Below, in pieces: positions 44,061-53,938 of a DNA stretch of 64,000 nt. The stretch spans positions 3,658,001 to 3,722,000 of the forward strand of contig NZ_CP114176.1 of NCBI RefSeq assembly GCF_027186265.1. Direction: 5' to 3'. A program made the position numbers and the translations under genes. The notes under the pieces were generated by a model. It saw nothing but the letters and a program-made list of their open reading frames with translations. It searched no databases and was not told where the DNA came from. The stretch's first letter is position 1. Every line of letters starts with the position of its first letter. This DNA is from Lentibacillus daqui (GTDB lineage Bacteria > Bacillota > Bacilli > Bacillales > Amphibacillaceae).

Positions 44061-45077
44061 CTACTTTAAGTTTTCAATTCCCCTTTCCAACATTTCCATT
44101 TGCAGCAGTGTCTGTTCATCTGTAATGGTTTTATCTTGACCATTTATGACGGCTTTATATAAGTCATCATACACTCTTCCATAATCGCCATTTACAGATT
44201 TCACTTTTTCTTCGTGGATTGTACCTTCTTCATCAATATATGTCAGTACACCATAATGTTTTATTGTATCTATACCAAAATCTTTGTTATCAGGCATGTA
44301 AAACAACTTTAAATGTTCCTCCTGACGATCTTTGGTTTGTTTCACAAAGCACCCATTTTTGCCATAAACGACGAAGCTCGGTCTTTCTTTAAGTCTAAAA
44401 TAACTGGATTTTACAGATACCTTTAATCTACCAAAGTATAAATCCAAATCGAAATAGTCATTCATTCTCCCTTGTCCTAATAATTGCCTTACATCGTAAT
44501 GTATATGATCCGGCTTGCCGAAGTAACTGATGACCTGATCCAGTGTATGGCAGCCATGTGCATATAAGAATGACGAAGCGGGATCAAAAGAGTGGGCAGA
44601 CTCGGGTACTTCGGGGCGGTAATAGTCAAAATGCATTTCCACTTCCAGCAAGTCCCCTATTTTCCCTTCTTCTATGACCTTTTGAACGGTTAAAAAATCA
44701 CTATCGAAACGTCTATTTTGATACGCCTGAACAATTAATCCTTTCTCTTTCGCCAATGCAAATATTTCTTTTGCCTGCCCTGAATTTTCCATAAAAGGCT
44801 TCTCTACCAAACAGTTTTTATTATGTTCCAATACTAGTTTTGCGTATTCATAGTGGCTGTCATGTTTTGTGCAAACCACAATGAGTTGAATGTCCTTGTC
44901 GTTTAATAATTCATCTAAGTCGGAAGTATAATTTATTCCTGCAACCTTATCCCAGCTGTCATGTTCAGGATTTCTCCGATAAATTGTTTTTACCTTTATA
45001 TTCTCTCTTTGCAGTACGAACGGCAGGTGATATCTGTTCGTGCTTTTCCCATTTCCAATATAACCGATAGTAAGCAT
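44061..45077 (-). CDS. Gfo/Idh/MocA-family oxidoreductase
   Basis: The 338-residue protein has an N-terminal Rossmann domain (TIGYIGNGKSTNRYHLPFVL) and the family motif CLVEKPFMENSGQAKEIFALA with the catalytic Lys of EKP near residue 93. These enzymes oxidise or reduce sugars and cyclitols with NAD(P). It lies 167 bp downstream of a mannose-type PTS operon, on the same strand but after a terminator, and so may act on the sugar that the PTS imports. AGGAGGT is 4-5 nt before the ATG. Confidence 0.88.
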   Translation of the reverse strand: MLTIGYIGNGKSTNRYHLPFVLQRENIKVKTIYRRNPEHDSWDKVAGINYTSDLDELLNDKDIQLIVVCTKHDSHYEYAKLVLEHNKNCLVEKPFMENSGQAKEIFALAKEKGLIVQAYQNRRFDSDFLTVQKVIEEGKIGDLLEVEMHFDYYRPEVPESAHSFDPASSFLYAHGCHTLDQVISYFGKPDHIHYDVRQLLGQGRMNDYFDLDLYFGRLKVSVKSSYFRLKERPSFVVYGKNGCFVKQTKDRQEEHLKLFYMPDNKDFGIDTIKHYGVLTYIDEEGTIHEEKVKSVNGDYGRVYDDLYKAVINGQDKTITDEQTLLQMEMLERGIENLK

Positions 45078-45120
45078 AGCGACCTCCTAAAAATATATTT
45101 ATATGCAATATCTTTATATA

Positions 45121-45170
45121 AAGAAGCACCTCCTTAAATTGATAGGTTTATCATACCGGAGGCACTTCTT
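45121..45170 (-). terminator. terminator between manZ and the oxidoreductase gene
   Basis: AAGAAG--CCTCC (45121-45133) pairs with GGAGG--CTTCTT (45158-45170) with a 2-bp internal mismatch and T's on the minus strand. Confidence 0.65.
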
Positions 45171-45243
45171 TATTTGTATACATTATTACGCCGGGCTCAT
45201 AGTTAATCTTTGAAAAAAAACCCTGAATAAGCGTCTTTACTGA

Positions 45244-46155
45244 TTACATCAAGTGTATGAGGTGGAAGACAATACCGACCACGAACAACCCAAGAATCAT
45301 CATAATTGGAGAGACTTTCTTCCTAAGTAGCCACATACAAAGAAGTGTTAGCAACAATCCAGCCAAACCAGGAATTAAGCTGTCCAAGTTGTCTTGTAAT
45401 GTGGTTACATCATATTTGCTCAATGACCGACCGTCAGCTTGCTGTTCCAATGCACTTTTAATTCCTGCAGCTCCAGAAGGTAACTTATCCCAATCAATAT
45501 ATGCACCTTCGTCAAGTTTCACCTTGGATACCGTCGGCGTAAATGTTACATCTACCCAACGATTGACTAATGCACCAAGGATGAACATACCTAGTATTGC
45601 AGCACCTTTCGTAATATCCTGAAGTAATCCGCCAGATAAGTCATCCGTAATTTTGGAACCAGCCTTGTAGCCAAGTTCTTGTGTATACCACATGAATCCC
45701 ATACGAATGAGATTCCATAAAACGAAGTAAAGAATGGGTCCAAGTATGTTGCCAGTCATAGCCAGAGAAGCCGCCAATGCACCAAGGATTGGTTTAACCG
45801 TAAACCAGAAAGTTGGATCCCCAATACCCGCCAATGGTCCCATCATACCGACTTTAACACCTTGAATTGCTTTGTTGTCAACCGGCGCGCCGTTTGCACG
45901 TTCTTCTTCGAGCGCTAAAGTTACACCCATAATAGGTGAAGCTACATATGGATGCGTATTAAAAAACTCCAAGTGACGTTGCAGTGCAGCAGCACGGTCT
46001 TCTTTTGTTTTATATAATCTTTTGATCGCGGGAATCATGGAAAATGCCCAACCACCGTTTTGCATACGTTCATAGTTCCAAGAACCTTGAAGGAACGTGG
46101 AACGCCACCAAATAGAAACACGATCTCTTCTTGATAATTTCAATTCCTGTGCCAA
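45244..46155 (-). CDS. manZ: PTS mannose-family EIID component
   Basis: The 303-residue protein has the EIID hallmarks: RSTFLQGSWNYERMQNGGWAFSMIPAIKRLY near 18-48, GVKVGMMGPLAGIGDPTFWFTVKP near 104-126, and C-terminal helices. With EIIC it forms the membrane channel for a mannose-type sugar. The start is TTG at 46155 with GGAGGA upstream, 20 bp after manY. Specificity (mannose, glucose, fructose, sorbose) cannot be read from the sequence. Confidence 0.95.
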   Translation of the reverse strand: MAQELKLSRRDRVSIWWRSTFLQGSWNYERMQNGGWAFSMIPAIKRLYKTKEDRAAALQRHLEFFNTHPYVASPIMGVTLALEEERANGAPVDNKAIQGVKVGMMGPLAGIGDPTFWFTVKPILGALAASLAMTGNILGPILYFVLWNLIRMGFMWYTQELGYKAGSKITDDLSGGLLQDITKGAAILGMFILGALVNRWVDVTFTPTVSKVKLDEGAYIDWDKLPSGAAGIKSALEQQADGRSLSKYDVTTLQDNLDSLIPGLAGLLLTLLCMWLLRKKVSPIMMILGLFVVGIVFHLIHLM

Positions 46156-46175
46156 CTTATATCCTCCTCCTTCTT

Positions 46176-46982
46176 TTAGTAGTTATCAATAATATCGCCT
46201 AATGGATCGCCAGTATTTCCGTTTCCACCATTACCTGAACCGCCTTGTTTCGTAAGTGCTAAATAGATAAGTGCAAGCGATAAACCGATACCGCCAAGAC
46301 CTAATAAGGTAATGTCAGGAATAGTTGCCAATACGAAACCAATCGCAAAGAATGGCCATACTTCTTTTGTAGCCATCATGTTAATAACCATTGCATAACC
46401 AACAGCTACTACCATCCCACCACCGATTGCCAAACCGTCTGTCAACCAGTCTGGCATAGCTTGAAGTAACTCTTTAACCGGACCTGCGCCAATAGCCACA
46501 ATCAATGCGGCGGGGATTGCAATACGTAACCCCTGCAGGCAGATACCAACAATATGCCAAAAATCTATTTTTCGAAGGTTTCCTTCCTTGGCTGCGGCAT
46601 CCATCAAGTGTACTATTCCTGTTGCAATCGTACGGACGATGATTGTCAATAATAAACCTGCAACTGCAAGTGGAACTGCGATCGCGATTGCAGATGACAC
46701 GCCGGCTTCACCTTGACCACCTAAAACTAAAATAATTGCAGATGCAACAGATGCTAATGCAGCGTCTGGTGCTACGGCAGCTCCGATATTTGCCCAACCT
46801 AAAGCGAGAAATTGCAGGGTACCACCTAAAACAAGGCATGCCGCTAAATCTCCCGTAACTAATCCGATTAATGTACAAGCAATAATTGGCTGATGGAAAT
46901 GGAATTCATCCAATACTCCTTCCATACCAGCCAAAAATGCTACGATAACAATTAATATTATTTGAATAATATTTAAATCCAT
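46176..46982 (-). CDS. manY: PTS mannose-family EIIC component
   Basis: The 268-residue membrane protein has the PTS EIIC-Man motif GTLQFLALGWANIGAAVAPDAALASVASAIILV near 55-87 and about seven helices. It binds and moves the sugar while EIIB phosphorylates it. It lies 27 bp after manX and 20 bp before manZ, so the three genes form one operon. Confidence 0.95.
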   Translation of the reverse strand: MDLNIIQIILIVIVAFLAGMEGVLDEFHFHQPIIACTLIGLVTGDLAACLVLGGTLQFLALGWANIGAAVAPDAALASVASAIILVLGGQGEAGVSSAIAIAVPLAVAGLLLTIIVRTIATGIVHLMDAAAKEGNLRKIDFWHIVGICLQGLRIAIPAALIVAIGAGPVKELLQAMPDWLTDGLAIGGGMVVAVGYAMVINMMATKEVWPFFAIGFVLATIPDITLLGLGGIGLSLALIYLALTKQGGSGNGGNGNTGDPLGDIIDNY

Positions 46983-47009
46983 AATTATTAATCTCCCTTT
47001 TTCTGATAA

Positions 47010-47984
47010 TTAGGATCGCTTCCGTTTGTCTAACTCCGCTTGAGCCCTTTTAATAATTTCATCCATGTCGCCTTGTGAATCGTTTGGAACTTTGCGTACA
47101 TCGAAGCTCAGACCAGCTTCTTTTAACTTATTGAAAGCATCAATATCATCTTGGCTAAAGGCCAACACCTTATTCGGTTGAACTTTACCAGGTGAGTGTG
47201 CCATGGAACCAACGTTGATTGTCTCCAGTGGAACACCGCCTTCAACCGCCCTAAGCGCATCTTGCGGGTTTTCAAAAAGAAGTAACGCGCGCTGGCCACC
47301 AAAGTGTTGATCATCTTTAGCTAGTTCGATCATTTTATAGATAGGAACAACATGTGCTTTTACACCTGAAGGAGCAGCCTGTTGGATTAATTTCTTACGG
47401 AGTTCATCCTTCGCTACTTCATCAGATACAACGATGATACGTGTAGGCTGTGTACTTTTCGTCCAGGATGTTGCTACTTGTCCATGAAGTAAACGAGAGT
47501 CAATACGCGCTAACACGTATTCAAATTTACCAGGAGCACCTGCATTTGATGGTTGAGCAGTATCTGCAGCAGAATCTGCGGGCTCTAATTCTTCAGGTTT
47601 TACTTTAACCGCTTCTTTAGCTGTACCGAGAATATGTGCAGCGATTTCATGCGCTGTGTTCATTGAAAGACGCGATGCATAAGCTTCGATCAACATTGCT
47701 AAGTTCAAACCAGCAACGATTGCCCATTTATCTTTGGGTTCTTCTATCAAGCTGTTGGCTTGGTTAAAAGGAGTTCCACCCCAAAGATCGACTAAGAATA
47801 ATACTTCATCTTGATTGTCGAAAGAGGCGATTGCTTCTTTCATTTTTGCCTTTACATCATCAGGTCCTTCGCTTGGCATTAATGTAATTGCCTTCACATT
47901 TTCTTGTTCTCCAAAGATCATTGATCCAGATTGCAAAATACCATTAGCAAATTCACCGTGACTGGCAATGATAATTCCTACCAT
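47010..47984 (-). CDS. manX: PTS mannose-family EIIAB component
   Basis: The 324-residue protein fuses EIIA (residues 1-135, phosphorylated H9 in [13 protein letters not shown]) through an Ala/Pro-rich linker (about 140-170) to EIIB (about 172-320, phosphorylated His in [14 protein letters not shown]). It takes phosphate from HPr and gives it to the sugar. AGGAGGT precedes the ATG. The operon starts with a leader of about 300 nt holding a large hairpin. Confidence 0.95.
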   Translation of the reverse strand: MVGIIIASHGEFANGILQSGSMIFGEQENVKAITLMPSEGPDDVKAKMKEAIASFDNQDEVLFLVDLWGGTPFNQANSLIEEPKDKWAIVAGLNLAMLIEAYASRLSMNTAHEIAAHILGTAKEAVKVKPEELEPADSAADTAQPSNAGAPGKFEYVLARIDSRLLHGQVATSWTKSTQPTRIIVVSDEVAKDELRKKLIQQAAPSGVKAHVVPIYKMIELAKDDQHFGGQRALLLFENPQDALRAVEGGVPLETINVGSMAHSPGKVQPNKVLAFSQDDIDAFNKLKEAGLSFDVRKVPNDSQGDMDEIIKRAQAELDKRKRS

Positions 47985-48061
47985 CTTTTTACCTCCTCTT
48001 ATGATTGTTAAGGCTTAAAATAAACATGGTAAGCTCCCAAAGTAGTATTTTTCAAACTCTT

Positions 48062-48076
48062 CTAAAGCGATTACAT
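48062..48076 (-). promoter_or_regulatory. candidate CcpA (cre) site in the man leader
   Basis: On the minus strand ATGTAATCGCTTTAG matches the cre consensus in its first eleven positions but not in the last two. It lies about 80 bp before manX, where a CcpA roadblock would be possible. Confidence 0.35.
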
Positions 48077-48100
48077 GGTTGGTTAAAAAACAATAAAAAA

Positions 48101-48193
48101 GGCATGAGTAAAAAATAGATTAGTAGAATTAAATAAAGGCAGGGTATAGAAGGACCCTTGTTCTTTGTTTAATCACTTCTTTTTACTCATGCC
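48101..48193 (-). terminator. long leader hairpin/attenuator upstream of manX
   Basis: AGGCATGAGTAAAAA (48101-48115) is exactly inverted at 48179-48193, and inside it ATTAAA/TTTAAT, AAAG/CTTT and GGGT/ACCC extend the fold. On the minus strand the 3' arm ends in CATGCC followed by six T, so it is an intrinsic terminator placed within the leader of the man operon. Confidence 0.75.
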
Positions 48194-48296
48194 TGATCGA
48201 ATCAGTAACACGTAATTATTTGATTTTTTGAAAGGACTTTAATACACAGCGTTATATAAATCAGCTTCCGAATCACTTTACGAGCTTCCGTAAATT

Positions 48297-48325
48297 ATCT
48301 TAACACACCGGTTATTCTCTTTCAA
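48297..48325 (-). promoter_or_regulatory. sigma-A-type promoter of the man operon
   Basis: On the minus strand TTGAAA (48320-48325) and TAAGAT (48297-48302) are 17 bp apart. Two CGGAAGCT direct repeats 20 bp apart (48283-48290, 48263-48270) follow at and after the start site. No -24/-12 sigma-54 promoter was found, so LevR-type control is unlikely. Confidence 0.55.
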
Positions 48326-48388
48326 TAAAATAGGTTATTTGTCCCCTCTCTGTAACAGTTGGTTTGACAATTATGAAGATGACCCAAC

Positions 48389-48415
48389 AAAAAAAGACAA
48401 GTTCCAACCTGTCTT
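48389..48415 (-). terminator. terminator of the DUF956 gene
   Basis: AAGACA-GTT and AAC-TGTCTT form a 10-bp stem with one mismatch, followed by seven T on the minus strand, 14 bp after the DUF956 stop. Confidence 0.8.
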
Positions 48416-48428
48416 GAATGTAAAATCC

Positions 48429-48800
48429 TTACCTTTTAAATATACTCTTGAAATTGCGTTTGATTACATCAAAGAAACTTAATGATTGGACCATATGATT
48501 TGGATCAACGTATTCGCGAATGGCTCGAAAGACCTTTTTTGGATCTTTAGAAGAAAATGAATATGTCCCATTCCGCTTCGTTTGGATAGCATAACGCGGG
48601 ATCCATTTCCCTTTGAACAAAACTGAAGCAATCACGTAATCAACTTCTTCCCAAGGAATTTGAATAAATTTACGAGCATCACGATTATTGAAGAATTCAA
48701 ATCCTTTGTCTCCAATCATAATTTTACCATAATCTGAAATTCTTATATGTGAGGTTGCATCAATAACTAAATCGACTTTTGTATTGATTGATTGGACCAT
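48429..48800 (-). CDS. DUF956 family protein (ManO-like), mannose-PTS associated
   Basis: The 123-residue protein MVQSINTKVDLVIDATSHIRISDYGKIMIGDKGFEFFNNRD... is a DUF956 member. The family is found next to mannose-type PTS genes in Firmicutes (manO of lactic acid bacteria) and is thought to modulate them. Here it lies upstream of manX, in front of its own terminator, rather than downstream of manZ as usual. GAGGT lies 8-9 nt before the ATG. Confidence 0.85.
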   Translation of the reverse strand: MVQSINTKVDLVIDATSHIRISDYGKIMIGDKGFEFFNNRDARKFIQIPWEEVDYVIASVLFKGKWIPRYAIQTKRNGTYSFSSKDPKKVFRAIREYVDPNHMVQSLSFFDVIKRNFKSIFKR

Positions 48801-48990
48801 TTGATCTACCTCATTTCTTTCTTTTACTCATAATTATTATACACCGCCTTACTATTTTAAACAAAAAATACCTTGGGACAGTTTTCGGCTTTTTTCAGAT
48901 GGAGCCTGTTAGTAGTGGATGCGTTCCTTATTGATCATTTTCTACTTTATCCATTGTCATCGGTTTTTTAAATAGTTCAATCTATACTAT

Positions 48991-49470
48991 TCACTTATGG
49001 TACGGTTCCCCTCTAATAATCCTAAACCCCCGATAAACCTGCTCCAACAATACCAACCTCATCACCTGATGTGGGAACGTCATCTTGGAAAATGACAATG
49101 CCAAATCACTCCGCTTCTGCACCGCATCACTGAGCCCAAGCGATCCCCCAATAACAAACGCTACCTTACTCCTTCCATACGTAGCAAGCTCGTCCATTTT
49201 AGCTGCAAACTGCTCCGAGTTCAGCATTTTCCCATTGATTTCAAGTGTAATGACAAACGTATCCGGCTTGATATGTCCGAGAATACGTTCACCTTCTTTC
49301 CGCTTTACTTCTTCCATTTCCGCATCACTCATATTTTCCGGAGCCTTTTCATCCGCTACTTCCACAATACTAACTTTGGCATAGGCACCCAACCGCTTCA
49401 AATATTCCTGGATCCCTTGCTTCAGGTATTTCTCTTTTAATTTACCAACTGCAACAATGGTAATATTCAT
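48991..49470 (-). CDS. rlmH: 23S rRNA (pseudouridine-1915-N3)-methyltransferase RlmH
   Basis: The 159-residue SPOUT enzyme is the exact length of Bacillus and Staphylococcus RlmH and ends in the conserved [11 protein letters not shown]. The knot region [43 protein letters not shown] binds S-adenosylmethionine. It methylates pseudouridine 1915 in helix 69. Its 3' end is the equivalent of the SCC attachment site of staphylococci, but no recombinase or cassette is present here. Confidence 0.98.
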   Translation of the reverse strand: MNITIVAVGKLKEKYLKQGIQEYLKRLGAYAKVSIVEVADEKAPENMSDAEMEEVKRKEGERILGHIKPDTFVITLEINGKMLNSEQFAAKMDELATYGRSKVAFVIGGSLGLSDAVQKRSDLALSFSKMTFPHQVMRLVLLEQVYRGFRIIRGEPYHK

Positions 49471-49656
49471 ATATCCGTTTCTTCCTTTTCCTGTTGAAAT
49501 AAGTGATGAAGCATACAGTCTTTATCCGTAAAAATTATTCCATCGTCTTATAAAGCAATCTTGTTTATAACTAGTTTGACATACAAAAGAACAATGTCAA
49601 GATTGTCTTTTTGTTATCAGCTCAGGGGTTAAAGGAATTGTGACTAATATAATAAA

Positions 49657-49700
49657 TAAAACAGGGCAGAAGTTGGCATTTCCGTTTCGACCCTGTTTTT
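49657..49700 (-). terminator. terminator of the 58-residue gene
   Basis: ACAGGG (49661-49666) pairs with CCCTGT (49691-49696), with A- and T-runs outside; it ends the minus-strand transcript from 49942. The rest of 49471-49765 shows no gene. Confidence 0.65.
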
Positions 49701-49765
49701 ATATGCTGAACCACTAAAATGTAATCATGCTATCTAACTTATACTCCCTTTCATTATACTTTGCA

Positions 49766-49942
49766 TCATTCCCATCTCTTAACAAGTGGATAGTACGGCT
49801 CATAACGCGGATTTGTGTAGTATGGTGGTCTTTTTACGATAACAGGCATGGACCAATTAGATTGAAGATAATTCATGTTTACTTTTTCATCCGATTGGTT
49901 AACCAGCAGCCATTTTACCTTAGGGTTAAATTCCATACGCAA
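49766..49942 (-). CDS. small 58-residue protein, unknown
   Basis: A TTG at 49942 lies 7 nt after GGGAGGTG and opens MRMEFNPKVKWLLVNQSDEKVNMNYL... to PYYTNPRYEPYYPLVKRWE. The ATG two codons later (49936) is 12 nt from the same site. The frame is open further upstream to 50041 but without a ribosome site. Tyr/Pro-rich at the end. No family recognised; the ribosome site and following terminator are the main support. Confidence 0.5.
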   Translation of the reverse strand: MRMEFNPKVKWLLVNQSDEKVNMNYLQSNWSMPVIVKRPPYYTNPRYEPYYPLVKRWE

Positions 49943-50079
49943 TCGTGACACCTCCCTGCAGCATTCTACGTAAAACGATGAGGGTTGGAGCAGGTCCATC
50001 ATGGCACAATCCCGCATGCACATAAACGATCGCCCAGTCATACATTACATAGGATAAACATCAAAGGGAGGTTGTACAG

Positions 50080-51087
50080 TTGCATAATCAAGAAAGGCCT
50101 TCAAACAATAATGATCAAATTTACACAGAGGATGAATTACGTGAGATACGGGCATATCAAAGATGGTTTGCGGAAAATAAACAAACAAAACCATATCCCT
50201 TATATCCAAATTACGGCAAAATAACACGTTATGAAGAAGTACCGTTAGCTAATCCGGAACAACGTCAGCTAAGGCAACCCGGATACGAAGACCTTATGGT
50301 TCCTAAACCAATTATCGAAAACCCTAACTATAAAGGGAGCGGAAAACTGAAGAACAAGATAGCTTTAATAACCGGAGGAGACAGCGGAATGGGTGCAGCG
50401 GCAGCAATTGCGTTTGCAAAAGAAGGGGCAAATGTAGCTATCGCATATTTAGATGAACATAATGATGCCGAACGTACCAAAAATAGGATAGAGGAGCTTG
50501 GTCAAAGGTGTCTCCTGTTACCTGGAGATCTAAGGGAAAAACAACAATGTAAAACCATCGTGGATCAGACAGTTAACACATTTGGCGGGCTGGACATTCT
50601 CTGTAATCATGTTGGCATTCAATTTCAACAAAATAGTCTGCTTGATATTACAGATGAGCAATTTGATGAAACATTTAAAGTTAATATTTACGCCCATTTT
50701 TATATTACCAGAGCCGCTTTACCGCATTTAAAACCGGGAAGCTCCATCATTGGTACAACATCCGTCGTTACTTATGCCGGAGAACCACAGCTAATTGACT
50801 ATTCGGCAACCAAAGGGGCTATTGTTGGATGGACACGGTCACTTGCCAAAAGTCTTGCTGATCAAGGGATTCGGGTAAATGCTATTGCACCTGGGAGAAT
50901 ATGGACACCGCTTATTCCCGCGAGCTTCTCATCTGATGAAAATGCCTTGCATGGGAATAACCTATTCAACCGTATGGGACAGCCGTTTGAACTCGCCCCG
51001 ACTTTTGTCTATCTTGCCTCTGATGATTCCCAACTGGTAACGGGGCAAGTATTGCATGTGGATGGAGGGGAATCGACCAATTCTTAA
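50080..51087 (+). CDS. short-chain dehydrogenase/reductase, general-stress type (YhdF/YdaD-like)
   Basis: The 335-residue protein has an N-terminal extension of about 90 residues typical of the YdaD/YhdF stress-induced SDRs, then the NAD(P) motif TGGDSGMG (98-105), the catalytic S228, Y241 and K245 (YSATK), and the C-terminal [11 protein letters not shown]. Substrate unknown. The start is TTG at 50080 with GGGAGG 8 nt upstream. Divergent from the small 58-residue gene. Confidence 0.92.
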   Translation: MHNQERPSNNNDQIYTEDELREIRAYQRWFAENKQTKPYPLYPNYGKITRYEEVPLANPEQRQLRQPGYEDLMVPKPIIENPNYKGSGKLKNKIALITGGDSGMGAAAAIAFAKEGANVAIAYLDEHNDAERTKNRIEELGQRCLLLPGDLREKQQCKTIVDQTVNTFGGLDILCNHVGIQFQQNSLLDITDEQFDETFKVNIYAHFYITRAALPHLKPGSSIIGTTSVVTYAGEPQLIDYSATKGAIVGWTRSLAKSLADQGIRVNAIAPGRIWTPLIPASFSSDENALHGNNLFNRMGQPFELAPTFVYLASDDSQLVTGQVLHVDGGESTNS

Positions 51088-51288
51088 AGCAATACAAAAA
51101 ACTTGGAATAGAGATAGGGGAGATGTCTAACTACTTCTCTTTCTCTCTCACCCTATAATCGGGATTTTATCCCTTTTTAGTCCCCTTGTTAATTTACTAA
51201 AATATTGCATGCCAACCTAATCTGTGTTTGTATGAGGTATATCATGGGAAAATAAATACAAAACAACCCAAGAAGGGAAGGAACTACT

Positions 51289-51648
51289 TTGCAACAACTC
51301 TTATTCATTCAAACCGGGACAGGTATTGATGTACATGGGCAGGATGTAACAATCGCATCACAACGGGCGGTACAGGATGCGATTCATTACAATTCCATGC
51401 CGGGTATTGCCAAAATGTTGCCTGATGAAAAGCTCGACAATATGAAAGTAAATGTGAAGTTGGCAGTGCCGGCTGACCAGGATAAAGTGGATGTCGAAAA
51501 AATTAAAGCAAAGATTCCATATGGCACGGTTACTGTAGAAGTTGTTGTTGGCGGAATGGCTACAACCAGCGGGATTTTTCTGGAGGACAAGCAGGATAAG
51601 AATGATCAGATGTATATCGTCAATGCGGCTGTTGAAGTTGGGTACTAA
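51289..51648 (+). CDS. Lin0512 family protein
   Basis: The 119-residue protein MQQLLFIQTGTGIDVHGQDVTIASQRAVQDAIHYNSMPG... matches the Lin0512 family of small conserved proteins of unknown function, with the family GMDVHGQD-T-A--RA-RDAI pattern and the C-terminal GGMATTSG. TTG start at 51289 with AAGGAA upstream. Monocistronic. Confidence 0.82.
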   Translation: MQQLLFIQTGTGIDVHGQDVTIASQRAVQDAIHYNSMPGIAKMLPDEKLDNMKVNVKLAVPADQDKVDVEKIKAKIPYGTVTVEVVVGGMATTSGIFLEDKQDKNDQMYIVNAAVEVGY

Positions 51649-51790
51649 GTTATCAATGTTATGAATGATGGTTAAGTACTACCGTATGTTTGATTCGCTT
51701 TTGAAGATTTATGACAACTTGTTAAAACAAGGTATAAATACAAAAAATTGCTTGATAGTTCCTACTGATTGCAATCGTTCTTGTAATGAT

Positions 51791-51829
51791 ATACCCATAC
51801 AGCATGTTGTAAACGTGCTATATGGGTAT
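51791..51829. terminator. hairpin between the Lin0512 gene and the carboxypeptidase gene
   Basis: ATACCCATA (51791-51799) pairs with TATGGGTAT (51821-51829), with inner AGCA/TGCT pairs. It lies between converging genes; no strong T-run. A short open frame over it (from 51665) has no ribosome site and is not accepted. Confidence 0.5.
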
Positions 51830-51932
51830 GTTAAACTTCAAATGAAACGTTACCATTTTCTATCCAACCATTAGCATCATCCTCATTTAGTAATATTTTA
51901 TTGCTACAACATGAGTCATACTTTTAATAGCA

Positions 51933-53477
51933 TCAAATGGAAACCTCCCATTTTTCCAGTAAATAATCTGTATATGCTCGGAGATTATCGAATGCTGTTT
52001 CCGTAAGTAGCTCATCGCTATATTGATGGTCTAGTAATTTCCCAAGACTGGTCAAATGCTTGGCTACTTTATCTGCATCATCTTGTTTTTCAAATCGATC
52101 AATCGCGGTTAAATGCTCTTTTAATGTACGCGCGGCTTGATCACTATCAAAGTCCCCTTGATTTTCAAAATGTTCTACCTGTTTTTTCATATTTTCTGCG
52201 GAGCCAGGATTGGTACTATCGTACAGTGCCAACCCCTCTATTTGATGATTTGGAGCACCTTCATCAATCAGGAGTGGGATAACTGTCATCATTGGCTGCT
52301 CCATCGATAGATACACGCCACCATTGTCTTCGAAGTTTTCCGTCTCCAACGAAAATAGTCGAATATGCCGGTCGATATCCTTAGCCTGTTCATTATCAAG
52401 CAAATAACCGCTTGGTGCTGGGTCCAACGCAACCCAATCTGCTTCATCCCAGCCATGGGTCCCATCTAAATAGAAGGTTTCCTGGTTTGCCCCGGCCTTT
52501 TCCTTATGCTTCGGTGCTTCTGTTACCACATCTACTACATCCGTATAACGTTCCTGATAAAAATTCAGCACAGACTCTATCGTGGCCATATGCATATCCA
52601 CACGGGAATTAGGTTCTGCTTTACCCGGGGTTTCGATCAGTAAGGAAAGCCCATGCCGCAGTCCACCCATATTACGCAAAATACGTTCCGATCCACTTCC
52701 AGATCCCGGCGGTGTTCCGTATTCCCCGGTTGTGAATCCGGCTTCCTCTACATCTGGAAATAAGTAATCCTCTACCATCTCTATATTGAGGTCACGTAAT
52801 TTTTCATCAACATTCAGATTACGTGGCCATAACATTTCCACATCTGGATCACCGTAGTCTCGCGGACGTTCATGGGCATCAACAGTGATATCTGGTTTAA
52901 ATGTATTCATCATCTCGGCAATCACCTGAATTTCGGGTGTTTCCAATTTTAAATGGTCCCGATTGTTATCAATTCCCGAAGCATTTCCACGGGTATTCGA
53001 CTGTCTGCCATCCGGGTTTGGCGTTGGGACAAACAAAATAGTAGATTTACTTAACATATCAATGGTTTCTTGATCATCGCTGAATGCCAGGTTCCGCAAT
53101 GTCTTCAATGTCATTTCACGTCCAGCGGGTTCATTCCCGTGTGGCGTACCCATAATCAATACATTTCGGCCATCCGCTATTTCTTCATCTGATGGAACCT
53201 CCGGATAGCCTACTTTTGCCATATAAATTGGCCAACCTTCCCCAGAATTTCCAATCTGTTCATATGTCACTCGATCCGATAACTCAGAAACCTTCTCCAA
53301 AAATTTAGCTTCTTCATCAAGCGTTGTCCAACCATCGCCATCCCTATCCTCAAATCCAGTAGTTGGCGGATCATCGGAATTTATTCCTTCACCCGCATGT
53401 CCTGTTATTGGATTGATAGTTATGAATAAAACAATAGCTAAAAATGAAATAACTTTTCCCCATATTCCTCTTCTCAT
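51933..53477 (-). CDS. secreted M14-family zinc carboxypeptidase
   Basis: The 514-residue protein has a signal peptide (MRRGIWGKVISFLAIVLFITINPITGHA, cleavage near 28) followed by DRDGDGWTTLDEEAKFL, an EF-hand-like calcium loop (44-55). The M14 zinc ligands are H113 and E116 in MGTPHGNEPAGRE and H202 in TVDAHERPRD; N171/R173 in DNNRDH bind the substrate carboxylate. It would remove C-terminal residues from peptides outside the cell, perhaps for nutrition or wall turnover. About 150 residues of helical tail follow. Confidence 0.92.
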   Translation of the reverse strand: MRRGIWGKVISFLAIVLFITINPITGHAGEGINSDDPPTTGFEDRDGDGWTTLDEEAKFLEKVSELSDRVTYEQIGNSGEGWPIYMAKVGYPEVPSDEEIADGRNVLIMGTPHGNEPAGREMTLKTLRNLAFSDDQETIDMLSKSTILFVPTPNPDGRQSNTRGNASGIDNNRDHLKLETPEIQVIAEMMNTFKPDITVDAHERPRDYGDPDVEMLWPRNLNVDEKLRDLNIEMVEDYLFPDVEEAGFTTGEYGTPPGSGSGSERILRNMGGLRHGLSLLIETPGKAEPNSRVDMHMATIESVLNFYQERYTDVVDVVTEAPKHKEKAGANQETFYLDGTHGWDEADWVALDPAPSGYLLDNEQAKDIDRHIRLFSLETENFEDNGGVYLSMEQPMMTVIPLLIDEGAPNHQIEGLALYDSTNPGSAENMKKQVEHFENQGDFDSDQAARTLKEHLTAIDRFEKQDDADKVAKHLTSLGKLLDHQYSDELLTETAFDNLRAYTDYLLEKWEVSI

Positions 53478-53938
53478 TTGTATCCTCCTTGTATATTATG
53501 TTTAAACCTATTTAGCATTGATAGCTTATTATATAACGCCTCCTTCAGATGAATTATAAAACTGATACTTCCATCAACACTTACCAACAACAGCCTTTTC
53601 AAGTTGCTCAAATAAGTAGTAACCGGTTTTGTCTACTAATTTTAAACAAGTATAATAGATTTAAAATGAAGATACTGTCAGATCGTGTCAGGTTTAAATA
53701 ACTTTTTAAAAATGAATAACAAGTACTAGCATATTGAGTAGAAATTACAACTTACCGACTACTTCTATTAATCGGAATGAATGACAAGGGTAGTCCTAAT
53801 GGTTTTATAATTTATTCAAGAGGATAGTGTCTTTTTGAGGTATCATCTCCATTTTTAAAATATCATTGTTTTTGGGCTTTTAAACATCCTCTACTATAAT
53901 GAAAAAGAGAAAGCAATCTGCCTTCTCTTCTGCATGTC
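53478..53938. other. 461-bp intergenic region with the tatA terminator
   Basis: The minus-strand terminator of tatA lies at 53902-53929 (AGAGAAGGCA/TGC-TTCTCT with one mismatch, then T5). At 53818-53895 GAGGAT and ATCCTC face each other 75 bp apart, and GAGGATGTTTAAAAG at the far end resembles the left tip of the MITE family, possibly a decayed remnant. No gene is supported. Confidence 0.5.

Noticed and set aside
47985..48428. Sigma-54 (-24/-12) promoter and T-box in the man leader
   Set aside because: No TGGCAC-N5-TTGC motif on the minus strand and no T-box core; a sigma-A-type promoter fits instead.
48801..49010. SCC-type cassette integrated at the 3' end of rlmH
   Set aside because: The rlmH end is intact, but no ccr recombinase, direct repeats or foreign genes follow; the neighbours are PTS and DUF956 genes.
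51665..51874. 69-residue open frame
   Set aside because: No ribosome site, odd composition, and it runs through a hairpin between converging genes.
53818..53895. Fourth MITE copy
   Set aside because: Only the tip GAGGATGTT-AAAAG and a facing ATCCTC are present; the interior does not match, so at most a decayed remnant.
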